Assembly (NCBI GenBank): GCA_024516155.1
Contig: JAJJXM010000008.1
Location: 744,001-808,000, forward strand
Reading direction: 5' to 3'
DNA: 64,000 nucleotides
Origin: Pyronema omphalodes
Taxonomy: Eukaryota > Ascomycota > Pezizomycetes > Pezizales > Pyronemataceae
The translations under genes were made by a program, and so were the position numbers. Below the pieces are notes generated by a model, which was given only the letters and a program-made list of their open reading frames with translations, was not told where the DNA came from and searched no databases. Position 1 is the first letter of the stretch, and each line of letters opens with the position of its first letter. This document shows positions 52,401-62,592 of this stretch, piece by piece.

Positions 52401-52488
52401 TATTGCAGAGTCGTTCATTTCTTTGAGGAAACTACCGGTGGAAGCCTACGAAATGCCGTCGTGGACAAATTCTATGCCTCATATTTAA
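49411..52488 (+). CDS. Large multi-pass membrane protein of unknown function
   Basis: A single open frame of 1025 residues. Hydrophobic segments lie at about residues 25-42, 62-82 and 103-128, then 250-272 and 275-298. Three more lie near the C-terminus, at about 905-928, 943-970 and 974-1002. The N-terminal third (TTDWVDTPKERGTLTIIF, then CTALGLCVW-like and GKLVWALIALFAPDI) and the closing FISLRKLPVEAYEMPSW segment resemble a widespread uncharacterised family of fungal membrane proteins. Between the two membrane parts sits a hydrophilic stretch of about 570 residues (roughly 320-890) with alanine-rich helical motifs such as FLAAFRAAHPAAL and AAFRSACAASRAA, and a polylysine patch near 173-177. 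I infer membrane domains at both ends joined by a long cytosolic helical region. No catalytic motif is recognised. Confidence 0.8.
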   Translation: MTWALQQLRLPIATPTSVPRIDFHLKIIILLLLVFLIKAAPIPVIEPETTDWVDTPKERGTLTIIFSCGTALGLCVWTGVHLNVDPSASGGYKQSTIETVSRLLGKLVWALIALFAPDIVLTVAVHQFLVAYEYQQAVNKFAEDRNNKSRKEPALQTKTPDANIKCGDAIAPHSEPQKKKKKHMEPKKQMELKMAFFATMGGFCIEEMTVDGPRWKSLKVDTLRRLRTMDIIHDYPLSEIDDKSKASGIAKILVCFQTGWILLQCLARHLNGLHITMLEMNTAVHVLFAIVMYGVWWRKPFDVERSIAIDRYGLCDNSITTTYIDKVRSILEEAGEKIIEHAKIQPHNTGGSEIPSNNRRRPTESTLTTVNTSQVTDPQINAIRAAVTIFRSIGEAPEDAGRMFRAVPAAIKDHFTKNILRSDIKLGILQNYKSIKDVNRDVLEVAYKEAFDAANETAFRFARENVLKAAHEYRSKRTKHETDQDRKKMLEELGTALTEALQKTRRASFLAAFRAAHPAALKSESEFMEGHNLPTDRNTPDTSAAPGIPSPNSLTGATEPDINQLGLSEPTHNTTDLISMFSTSTPQAEALQGFIGRSASSSVPRQSSRIETDPVAHEVPVIQHQQKQRNPSSLPAAFRSACAASRAASRHAVRLVALDAALGPSGAADASEAAIWRFIGDFYRSHFNDSFQESDFAELVSEAKKTTEKTFRQHFDRAAADFDTNIGVTSDIVERSTATGIFIAAQKAIETAKKTPPHAACRSNSTIPSIVPSTIAGMSCGKAASCTMSMDETVAPLQPLKPTESAQELQVIVSGKSLTSPPSDQAKACEAAENILFSKAFQNIQLAHDSSIYNRLILSLKTAGTVVQDQLMDVPGLFTPSKQQSRRIRKPRITDGKKAFGFAWRYYHRIILLLYSGVLGVFYGAMHMLKWNSDWFPTPIEHLLWKIACVAGSAAVLPIGVMSLIPFISSRHNYYRIFLLILCTCLWVLFGIARFYIIAESFISLRKLPVEAYEMPSWTNSMPHI

Positions 52489-54860
52489 GGGTATGTTAGC
52501 GTCAGGTGTTGATGAAAATTGGGGATCACTTCATAAGATTCGATATAATCTGGTTAAAATTTGAGGAGTTCTCAATTTATCTCTTGTATTTATTTCTTAG
52601 GCAGGTCTATGCTTATACGCAAAGTGATGTTTAGCGAGGCTTGTTCAATGGCAGTACTCCATTTTTCGCATCAACGATGGAAGATGTGTAGAGTAAGCAA
52701 ATATTACTTTACATCAAATTATCAAGGTATGAACGGATTATCAAATGATCATATCATTGATTTGGAAGCTCGACTCTTGGGAAAAGCGTAAGTCAACGTG
52801 AATTTAGGCCGAGCAAGGTTACTCGTGTCGACCTTCTGAGCCCGGAGTATGGACCCAGGTTTTACCCAAAACATCAGCATAAGCACCTGACCTCGATGAA
52901 GATCATTCGCATGGGAAGGTTATACTTAAAGCCTGCCAAGATGAAGGTCCAGAACATCATGATATCCAGCACAAGCATGTCCGCGAGCCCGGGAATCGCG
53001 GAGGATCGTCGTGCTGTGCTGTAAGCGACTCCAGTTCCCAGACGAATAATTAGTGACAAAAAAGGGTCTAGAACAAGCTCTTAGATTTTAAAACTCGCCA
53101 CAAATCAAAGTAGTATCGTATCTATATAGGCAGATGCCTCGTCACGCGGGGCTACCAAATTCCTTCCAAACGCAACATGTGAAGTCACTCGGAGGTCCGT
53201 GCGCGACTTAGCACCGGTTCTCAGGTGCGCTCTAACATCTAAGGAAAGGCTCCGACGCTTACTACGGATCTAAGCGAAGCTAATTGTAGGTGGATATTCC
53301 AGGCTCCTACATACAGATAGTAATGAATTGTGACAAGTCATTGCCGTTTGATGATCATGATACTTCAGTGCAGATGATCGACCAGACAGAAATTGGACTT
53401 TGTTCCGTTGTGAATAATTTGGACAGCGTCGAGATTTGATCTCAACTTCTGCTAGATCCTCAGGTAACCAAATGGATTCACGCCTTGTTGAGTTGTCCCT
53501 GTGGTCGTCAATGAAATTGGGGTTGCGTACGAGAGCTAGGATAGCTCTGGCTGTAGAAAAAGAACTTTAGCCGCCAGAATAGTATATATCTTTATAAGTC
53601 TGTGCTGAAGATCTATGGCGAGCTAATGAATGACTTTCTGTAGGTCTATTTTGCTGGATAGATTCTGCTCCATTATGAGCAAGATGGATATGTACCGTTA
53701 CTGAATTCATTGTATCCTAACGAAAGTGGTTTGTGACCCACCCTTTCTATGCAACTCAACAGGCATGGCACTCAATCCCATCATCAACCGGCCTTGGTAA
53801 AGTCACAGCAGACCATCCAGTACATTGATATCCATCAATGGGCAGCAGAAAGTTGCTTGGGCCATCCGTATCTAACCAACGGTAATGAGATACTTAGGCG
53901 TGCAGTCAAGATACTGGCACTTATACGTAAAAGTTTTGATGTTTACATAACAGATTAGAGCTTCCTACATACAGACTTCAGTTATAGATACCGGGTTTAT
54001 TATATCCGAGAAGGCCCCTCTACATCGATGTCGAAGGTGAACGAACCTTGTTCCCAGTACATAAGTGCGTAAGTACTGGCGTATACTGTACGCTAATAAC
54101 TAGCCTTCCCATTAGGCCGGGACTAGGAGTGGACACCGCGGCGGCCTTGTAGGGCGAAAGGGTCAAAGCTCCATCGGAGAAACAAGCAGGCTCAGAGACG
54201 CATAAGGGTCGCACAAACAATTGCACAACAAACCACAAATGGAGCTGGATTAATCATCCAGGCTTCATATTTGAGCTGAAGCGCAGGTAGAAATTCCCTA
54301 GTGATGGCAGATGAATCTTTTTTCCCTATTAGCCCCGGTAAACGGCGAAAGTTTGAAATGACCTTTGTACGCTCAAGTGTCTTTGATGTATAAAGCAATA
54401 CGCAATCTTATATGACTCTGAAGTTCAAATGGATGACGAGTCAATGTCTTCAAGATGTAAGACAGGGGAAAATAACACATAGTAAATTTGCAGTAGGAGC
54501 CACAGATAAGGACATGGTTTCTTGTACTCCGCTGTTAACGCAAATACAATACCTAGCACGCGGTACGGTAGCAACTAGCTTTGCCCTAATCACTTGGATT
54601 CCTACACCATAAAGACCCGGTAGACTGTTCGGTGGGAAATTCTAAGTGATGTTTCAAGATTTTTGGATTACTCTGATAGCATATACTAAATGACTGTAAT
54701 TTGTTAATTAGTGAGCTCGATTTTGGGTTAGCCCACGTAACTTTACTGCGCTGGGTAGAGTTCTATCCGCTCTATCATACACACAATATAGTGAGCACGG
54801 CTCCTTTTTTCCACGGCTTGGCCCGGTCAAGGTGACTGCATGACGGCCAGTACAGTAGTA
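52489..54860. other. Gene-free stretch
   Basis: No supportable gene; short open frames only. Confidence 0.5.
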
Positions 54861-56366
54861 TGCACATATTACGGCAATGCATTTGTACATGGAGGGCCAA
54901 AAGAATTTTGCCACAAAACCAACACTCCATGCACGTCGCATGCACAACATCCAACAGTTGCACTTTCCACTACCCATGACCTACAAGCCATAAACAGCGC
55001 TGACTAAACCACAGGTTGTGGCGCTCCATAAAATCGGAAGCGCGCAGCAAGTACATTTGTTATCTAAATGGCACAGAATATTGTTAAGCGCAAATAAAAC
55101 AATGGTCAAATCGATGATATCGATATTTTAAAGCGCACATAACACAGTAGTTAGAAAAAAAGAATAGAAAGGCAGTAATGCTACGGAAAATTTTGTATAA
55201 CAGCGCGTATAAAAGTAAATAATGATCAGTAAAATCTAGAGATTCTCTTGGGTTCGGGGCTCAGCGTAAGATATTAGAGAATTAGAGGTATTACTGTTTT
55301 TACCACTGGCAGAGAGGAAATCAAGACCGTACTGTTGTTAATATGACTTAAAACAAACAATAAAGTCACCATCAGTATGGTTCTTGCTTTCATTTTTTCT
55401 TTATTTTTTCTTTTCTCTACAGATTCTTGCTTATTATGTCCGTGAAGATCTCTTTAGCTCCTTTAATAGGTAAATCTTGATATGTATGTCACAAAACTTA
55501 CAAAAACACATCACACATATAGAATTAGCATTACTCTCGCGTCCAAAAGAATCACACAAAGCATTCTGGATAAAAAAAACCCCCTAAATGTAAAACCTAA
55601 AGAAAAGCTTATGATGCCACGGAGAAAAAAATGATCTCATCGTCAATCAAATTAAAACGCCTCGCATTTCCCTTCCTTCGATTGCCACTAAATCATTCCA
55701 CTATGTATATACAGTGCAGAAAGAAAGCAGGAAATATATTATATACATGGGGCAGCCGCTTCTGAAGGCAATCAACCGTGACATCATTCCGTTGCTAAGA
55801 GAAAAGTCTGTTGTTTCTACGAAGTTTCAACAAGTGCTGTGGTGTTTCTATGGGGGAAACACTACGATAGCTCAGAATATCAACAAGAAAATCCTTTTTC
55901 CACTCCATTTATCTACTATTCTTAGGGCTGTAATGTACATCTCATCCTGCATCACTCCATTTGTATTCATTCATCGTACAGACTGCCTCATCTGCGCTCA
56001 TAGAATATTCGGTTCGATCTAAATCACCACTATCTCAACAGCCACTGCAGAACCGTCCATCAATTTTTTTGTAATGACAACTGTGTTATTTGCGCTTTAT
56101 AGTCTTGATGTATTTTACTTCACAATTGTTTGATTTACGCTTAAGAATATTTTGTGTCATTTGGATTACCACTACATGTAATGCGCGTTTCCGTGGTTTA
56201 GTCAGCGGTGTGGTATGGTTGGGGCAACGTTGTCTGTGGCTGGTGGGTGGTAGTGCGCGAAAGTGCACTTGTTGGATGTTGTGCATGCGACATGCATCTG
56301 GTGTTGGTTCGGTGGCAAAATTCTTTTGGCCCTCCATGTACAAATGCATTGCCGTACATATATGCA
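54861..56366. mobile_element. Transposon-like element with ~300-base terminal inverted repeats
   Basis: The sequence 54861-55165 reappears in inverted orientation at 56060-56366, at roughly 70-75% identity by eye. The strongest block is CGGCAATGCATTTGTACATG followed by GAGGGCCAAAAGAATTTTGCCAC, near the outer ends. The arms enclose about 900 bases of AT-rich sequence with no recognisable transposase; a 102-codon plus-strand frame at 55714-56022 has no known motif. Long inverted arms with an empty core resemble non-autonomous Mutator-like or fold-back elements. I find no clear target-site duplication, so the exact ends are uncertain. Confidence 0.7.
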
Positions 56367-56989
56367 TTCCGCATTCCGCAAAACCTTAAACCCTAACTCA
56401 GAGATCGGGACACTTCCGGTAGAACTTTTAGTGATTTCATTAAAGCAAGGTTCCTAACATCACTTGCGCGTAATTGTTAGGGTAGTGGTACGGAATGCAT
56501 TCCGGCAGTTTGTAAAGTCTATCATTCGCCTGAAAGTCACCTTCTGCTAGCTATTCACTTAGCAAGAACTATGGGAACTTTGAAAAGTATATGCCTAGTG
56601 CATCTTTGTCATATCGGCCACCATCGAAATTCCTTATCTAGCTAGCATAGACGTAGATTTCATTTTATATTTCACTCATGCTGCGTTTCATCTTCACTCA
56701 CATACAGTAATAAATGATATGAAAGCAAGCTAGAATATTTCATTTATTCTGAGCTTTGAGGATTGATGGAAAATTTTAAGTTTGCAGCTTCAATATCAGA
56801 CATTAGGCACTGCTATCGAGTGAGGGGACATGAATAGATGATCTGAATGGTTGTACAGTTCCTCGTGGCACGATTCTTATGCATCAGATTCAATGCAGTC
56901 TATAGAGTTTGTCACTGTGAAACAGCGGCGCTACAGTATCAACTGCATATTACTTGAGCCATAAGAGACTTACCTAAGCGAAATTGTAT
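56367..56989. other. Intergenic region with perfect palindrome
   Basis: No gene. A perfect 14-base palindrome CGGAATGCATTCCG lies at 56491-56504 and echoes the GCATTCCGCATTCCGC next to the right arm of the preceding element (from about 56364), so the element or a nested insertion may extend this far. Confidence 0.4.
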
Positions 56990-57601
56990 TCACCGCGTGT
57001 CCGCACAACAGCCGGTTCCGTCAATCTGATAAACTACCACACGCGGGGTTAGACGGAAAGCCAAGAAATGCCAATAAAGGTATTCCATATTGGGACCTTC
57101 CAATTTAGAGATAAAGTTCACAGTGTTGATTTTAGCGTTAGGGGAGATAAATGGAAGACCCATAAACCCGGCAATTTCTGCGGTTGTCTTTTCTACGTAC
57201 TCGTCGATGATGCACGTCTGTATGCCCGCTGATCGGTTCTTCGGCTCAAATGACGTCCGGGACTTACAGAAGATCCCAATGGAATTCCAACAGGCCCCAT
57301 TTGGTATTCGCTGCTTGATTGTGTGAAGTCGTTTTGCCATCTACACGGGAGTCTAGTAGTGTATGTAAGTACTGACCTAGTGAGCTTCTGATGGATTGTT
57401 GAAGGCCGAAACTGCTCGGACCAAGGTCTCTATTTCATTCGTCTGAACGGGCCGCTCGTAATAACCAGAGACTAGGTTCAAGATTTGCGGTATATCCGCT
57501 GCTTCTAGTTGTATTCGGAATGATCTGGAGTCGGGATGATTATCTTGCCGAAGACCTTTCATGCGGCGGAAGCTAACGTCGCTAACGCTTTCAACCGACA
57601 T
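56990..57601 (-). CDS. Possible small gene or gene relic, product unknown
   Basis: Two adjacent minus-strand frames read like protein. The first (57601-57377, 74 codons) starts MSVESVSDVSFRRMKGLRQD and contains IQLEAADIPQILNLVSGYYE. The second (57340-56990, 116 codons) contains KTTAEIAGFMGLPFISPNAK. A GTCAGT-to-GTGTAG interval of about 36 bases lies between them, but the first frame already ends in a stop just before it, so a simple splice does not join them. It may be one broken gene or two unrelated frames. No family is recognised. Confidence 0.25.
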
Positions 57602-58488
57602 GACGCCGTGGAAGATCCCGCCGTGGTAGTAGGATAGAGTTTGTCATAACGGTCAAGTAATTGGAAACTGATTCTGGAGCTTTGTACTCAACAAGTTTCA
57701 GGACACGAATGGAGTGTCGTTCGGTTTTTTTGTTATATAAACGACCCGTTTATGTTGGATTGATGGGTCACTTATTTGAATACGCGCTGGTTACACCCGT
57801 TTCGCCTCGATTTTGACAGCGGGCGCCTATTTGCAACTGCATCCTTATCACATAGCCAATCACTTCACACAAAATGTATGAACAGCATAGATGCTGATTA
57901 GGGATCCGGCTAACTCCGGTGATCTGGAAGTCTCCCAACTTTAGATAGTCAAACGAAATTACAAACAAAACCAGGTCTTCCGATTGAAAGCATACTACGG
58001 TATCGAGGATCTACTCTAGTTTCGGGTCTATCAACCCCTGTCGATTTCAATAAGAACGCCTAAAAAGCTTGACATCGCGGACGAGTTTCTAGTGCAACCC
58101 ATAAGTGCTCCAGAAGCGGCTGAAGGCTCTAGCTCACGGCGCAACATTGGGACTCCGGTGCTAGACATGCACCCAGCTCCCATTTCCATGGGATTTGTGA
58201 CACAGGAATGGCGAATCCCCCGAGCCAATGGCCAAGTCACTTTGCCCCACATAGGAACCATATATCCGAAAACGAGAGCCAAGTATGCCTCATTTTATAA
58301 CTTCATGTAGGTTCTTATTTTTTTTTCTTACATCCGATTGAGAACTAAACGTACCTTAGGATCAAGGATAAAGACCCTACTTCCCCACAGAAAGCCTTAA
58401 CCGTGGAAACGATTCCATCGATCTGATTCTGATACCGATAACCGAACGCACAACGAGTCCTTCAGTTCCCGCGCGTCATATCGTAACG
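57602..58488. other. Upstream region of the methyltransferase gene
   Basis: No confident gene. A plus-strand frame at 58092-58310 starts with GTG rather than ATG and has no known motif. Confidence 0.4.
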
Positions 58489-59839
58489 ATGACACAAATT
58501 CCGACTAACATAAACGAAGCCAACGAGGGTGAGCCAACAACCAGCCCTATCTTATTTCAGCCGGTGGACACACTTAAGGTGGATCCGGCAGTCTTGGAGG
58601 ATACCGACAGCGAAGATTATGCACCATCATTGTTAGTTTCATCGAGCCTTTATGGGAGGAATGACCAGGAATGCTAATTATACATCCTCAACAGAGGTGC
58701 TGGAAGCACTGCAAGCTTAGAATCGGCCATGCACGAATATATATATGAAAATGGTAGAAGATATCATTCCTACTTTGGAGTAGATAAAAATCCATTACCC
58801 ACGGATGAAATCGAACAAAACCGGTAAGTTGTTGAACTATCTGAGTTTACAGATACTTACTGTTAGTATTTAGACTTGATTTACATCATGAAATAATGTT
58901 GAGGTTATTGGACAATAAACTTCATAAAGCACCACTCGAAAATCCTCAAAGGATTTTAGATTTAGGCACCGGGACAGGAATTTGGGCCATTGATATGGCT
59001 GACGAATATCCTTCCGCAGAAGTGATTGGTGTCGACTTAAGGTTTTTGCCTTACATAAAGCAAATTCCCAGGGTTCACTGACAATTTTGTAGCCCGATTC
59101 AGCCAGAATGGGTTCCTCCAAATTGCCGGTTTGAAGTAGATGACATTGAGCGTGATTGGACCTTTCGATCTGTAAGTGCATGCTAGGGCCTATCTGAGTC
59201 TTTCGCTTAAACGCAGAAAATTGACAGTGTGACTTTAAACGTAGGATTATTTCGATTTCATTCATGCTCGGAACCTTGCCCAAGCCATCGATAACTGGCC
59301 CCAACTGATGAATCAAATATATCGGTAAATATATTCCGGAAATCTGTATACAGAAACTTATACCTAATAACGATAGATGCACGGTACCCGGGGGTTACGT
59401 TGAGCTTGCTGAATGCGGTGGGCAAGTATACTCTGACGACGGCAGTTTAAAAGAAGGAAACGCTTTTCAAAGATGCTTCGATCTGGTGAGTGTAGATGCG
59501 TTACCGAAGATCGGACGACTGCCTCCCTCAAGTAGTCTTATGAAGAGCAGACTAGAGGCAGCTGGATTTGTCGATATCCATTGTGGTGTTTACAAACAGC
59601 CATTCGGTCCTTGGCCGGAAGACGAAAATATGAAGAAATTAGGCTCTATGAGTTTATTATCCTTTGAAACTGGAATAGAAGCATACGTTATGCATCCAGC
59701 TACAAAAATCTTGGGCATGCCCCAACATGAAGTGGTAAAACTTTGCCAGGAGGGTTGGAAAGCCGCAAAGAATAAAAATTACCACATGTATGGATTGTTG
59801 TATGAGCCCTTTGATCGAATATTAATAAAGCACCACTAA
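58489..59839 (+). CDS. LaeA-like SAM-dependent methyltransferase
   Basis: Six exons (58489-58631, 58695-58823, 58874-59041, 59093-59171, 59245-59324, 59377-59839) give 353 residues; all five introns (50-73 bases) are GT-AG and every join keeps frame. The S-adenosylmethionine site is [20 protein letters not shown] (about residues 118-137), followed by [20 protein letters not shown] and the acidic DDIERDW. The conserved FDFIHARNL and [10 protein letters not shown] complete the class I fold typical of fungal LaeA-like proteins. The N-terminal 50 residues are acidic and probably disordered. LaeA itself is a nuclear regulator of secondary metabolism, but the wider family is large and many members modify small molecules, so the substrate is not known. 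No biosynthetic core gene is adjacent; the lipase gene follows tail to tail. Confidence 0.9.
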
Positions 59840-60495
59840 TACTTTTAGCTATGTTGTATACGGCCGAAAGCCGGGTCCCGATGTATGGTGAGAGTTCATG
59901 CATCGGTGATAATTCATGTCGCACTATGCGTACATATCAAAATTGGGTTTGGAAATATTGGGTAGAATTAGATATACAACAAGAATACATATAGCAATTA
60001 GTGTTTAAATCGGAAATAGAATAATATGCGATTGATTTTGATGATATTTGACGGAGACTACGCAGTAGCCCCCCCTGGCTCAAAAAGCATCTATAATACC
60101 CCTCGGGCCTACATTCGCTTACCTTTTTGATGTCGTGGCTTTTGCACCATCATTACATACACCCGCGGACTGTATACGAGGTGCTGGACAAAAGTGACCG
60201 TCACCCCGCGCGGCGCTTAGCACAGAAAAGTGACGGTCACTTTTGTCACGGTACCGTACACGTAGCCCCTCATTCCGTGAAATTGTTTTGCATGCATACG
60301 CAATTGCATGAAAACTGTTACATAGAAGTGATCTTATGTGAGCAATCACGTAGCCAATAAGAGAGTTCATTCCAGACTAACTAATAAATTCACAATTATC
60401 TCCAAAATTACAAGAATATATATACACCTCTAAAACCCAACCCTCAAACTCCAATCCACATAATCACCAATATCAGAAAAAGATACTCTACAAAA
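59840..60495. other. Convergent intergenic region
   Basis: Lies between the 3' ends of the methyltransferase and lipase genes. It contains the strong hairpin listed separately and no gene. Confidence 0.55.
60188..60246. repeat. Inverted repeat / nested hairpin
   Basis: Two perfect 17-base arms, ACAAAAGTGACCGTCAC (60188-60204) and its complement (60230-60246), are separated by a 25-base GC-rich loop. Each arm contains its own near-palindrome (GTGAC-C-GTCAC and GTGAC-G-GTCAC), so large and small hairpins are both possible. It sits between convergent genes, where it could be a transposon footprint or affect 3'-end formation. Confidence 0.8.
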
Positions 60496-62592
60496 TTAAA
60501 CTCTGCCAATTTTTACAGCACCCTCTATCTCTCCTTCCTCCATAACACACTTCCCAATAACATCCACCACTTCATCAAAAACCCTCTTTTTTGCATCCAC
60601 CGCCCAAACAACATCCAAATGCTCGTACTCGGGCAAAACCTTCTTATGCACCAACTTAACATGAGGTTCTAATCCCTCCTCAAACCTATTAATAAGCCTC
60701 TCGCCATCGACCAACTTATCACTTCCTGCAACCCACATAGCAAGCTTAGGGAACCTTTCATCAAACCAGGCACCACCGCCACATTCCGGCCCTGCTTCTT
60801 TACCTGCAGAATGTGTGCTCAAAACACATCTATGTTTCGCAAAGCATTCTCTTCCTAGCCACCATCTCATAGCTTCCGCGCTAACATAAACCGGCGCAAA
60901 CCTAAAGAATCTTGCTCTCAAGGTCCGATCCCATCTTTTATCACTCCAATCAAACAAAAACCAGAAAACTCGGTATCCAAGTTCTCCGTAGAATTTCGCA
61001 GGGATGATCTTATGCATCGTCATCATGAAGGGGATAAATGCATGGATTCCAAATACGATACGGAATGCAGATGGTGGGATTATCTTCATGAATTTGAAGT
61101 AAATTTTATCGATAAGAGGACCGGCGTAGACTGCTGGGGCTAAGGCACAGAAGACGGAGATTTTTTGACCTAGGTCGGGCCGTTGTTGCTTTGCGAGGGA
61201 GACGAAGGTTTGTGTGGTTCCTTGGCTGTGCGCGATCAAGGCGAGTTTCGGGAATTGGGAAAGGGTTAGAATCGGGTTGATGAAGGCGGGGAGATCGAGA
61301 ATTCCCATTTGTCGAATGTTCCATGCCCACATACGCGGATCGTGGTAGTTGAGAACGGTATGTTTGGGATGGAAACCGCAGCGGTTGTTACCGAGCCAGA
61401 CATCGTAGCCACTGTTATTGATAATTATCAGTTATATAAACCTATCACCATAGAGAGTAAATGCGACTTACCATCGAACCAAATAAAACGCCAAAGAATT
61501 CTCGTCATTAACACAGTATGCTCCAGCGCTTTGTAACAAGCCATGGATCAACAAAACCGGATATTTTCTGCGTCCCTTTTTTCCATTTTTTCTTTTTTCC
61601 GTTTCCCTTGGTAAGATACTCATAATTTCCTCATCCTCCTCCACCTCTTCCCTCGTTTCTCTAGTCATAACCGGATAATAAGGCAAATCCTGTGGATCAA
61701 AGATATGATGCATCTCCAACAAAAACCCATCCTCCGTTTCGACCTCAAAAGTTTCAGAATCTAACCCAACTCTTCTAGCATAATATCCAATATCACAAAC
61801 CAACTTATCCTCCTCTCCCTTTTCTTGTAACTTTTCCTTCTCCATCTCTCGCTGTTTTTCATAATCTTCAAAAGGCCTATCAATATCCGGATCCAGTCCT
61901 TGCAACTTCATCCATTTCCTCCAAAGAAACCCAGGTGTACTCTCGGTAATAGCTCCTAGGACTATCACTAGCAGAAAACATAAACTTAAGAATCCACTGG
62001 TGAATTGGAATACCAGACATTGTAGTTGTCGAAGTGGCGTGGCGGGTCCGTAGACTGGTAATGGAGGGAATAAAGGGTCTGTAAATGCCGGGGCTAACTC
62101 GATATGTGTTTCTCCCTCTGCTTTGTTATTGGTGGTGTCTTCGTCTTCGGAAGTATCGGTTGAGGGTGTTGACGATGTTGATGGTGATGCTGAAGACGAA
62201 GACGAAGCCGAAGCCGAAGATGAAGATGAAGATGAAGACGATCCTGACTCCAATTCCGCTGCACCTTTTCCTTTTTCTTCTCCCCCATCTTTTTCCTCGG
62301 ATCCAGATTCATCTTCCGCCGAAGATGGCGTCCAACTCCTCAACGCATTCAACTTTTTAGCTTCCGGAAGCGGAACACCGGGTAATCTATGGCCATCCGC
62401 AGTTTCGATAACAGTATCATGAGCGGTGACGTTTAGTGCTTTTATTGCGTCGCCGTTGGGGGATGGTAGGTTATCGGTTCCGAGATCGGATTGAAGGGAG
62501 GATATGGATTTTGTTGAGCGGGGTGATTGCGTTGATGTAGCTGAGTGGGTTGAGTGAGTTGAATGGACTGATTGAGTTGACATGGCTGACAT
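60496..62592 (-). CDS. Membrane-anchored alpha/beta-hydrolase lipase (acid-lipase / steryl-ester-hydrolase type)
   Basis: Two exons (62592-61472 and 61411-60496) with a 60-base intron give 678 residues. Residues 1-160 are a low-complexity Ser/Thr- and Glu/Asp-rich segment with a long poly-Ser run. A single membrane helix lies at about 190-213 (FLSLCFLLVIVLGAI). The AB-hydrolase-associated lipase region follows (YYARRVGLDSETFEVETEDG), then the oxyanion-hole segment PVLLIHGLLQSAG. The nucleophile elbow is AHSQG (Ser436). The likely catalytic acid is Asp605 in AGSDKLVD and the histidine is His638 in EYEHLDVVWA, so the triad is complete. Order and length match yeast Tgl1/Yeh-type steryl ester hydrolases that act on ER or lipid droplets. 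The splice converts VRW-stop to VRCGYDVWLGNNR, a conserved family stretch, which confirms the intron. Confidence 0.92.

Noticed and set aside
56385..56395. Telomere-like AAACCCTAA
   Set aside because: A single occurrence, not tandem, far from a contig end; no telomeric array.
58092..58310. A 72-codon plus-strand frame upstream of the methyltransferase
   Set aside because: It starts at GTG, has no motif, and does not splice into the methyltransferase in frame by any site I could see.
62085..62422. Plus-strand frames of 91-99 codons rich in Asp/Glu or Lys
   Set aside because: They are antisense to the poly-Ser and acidic segment of the lipase N-terminus.
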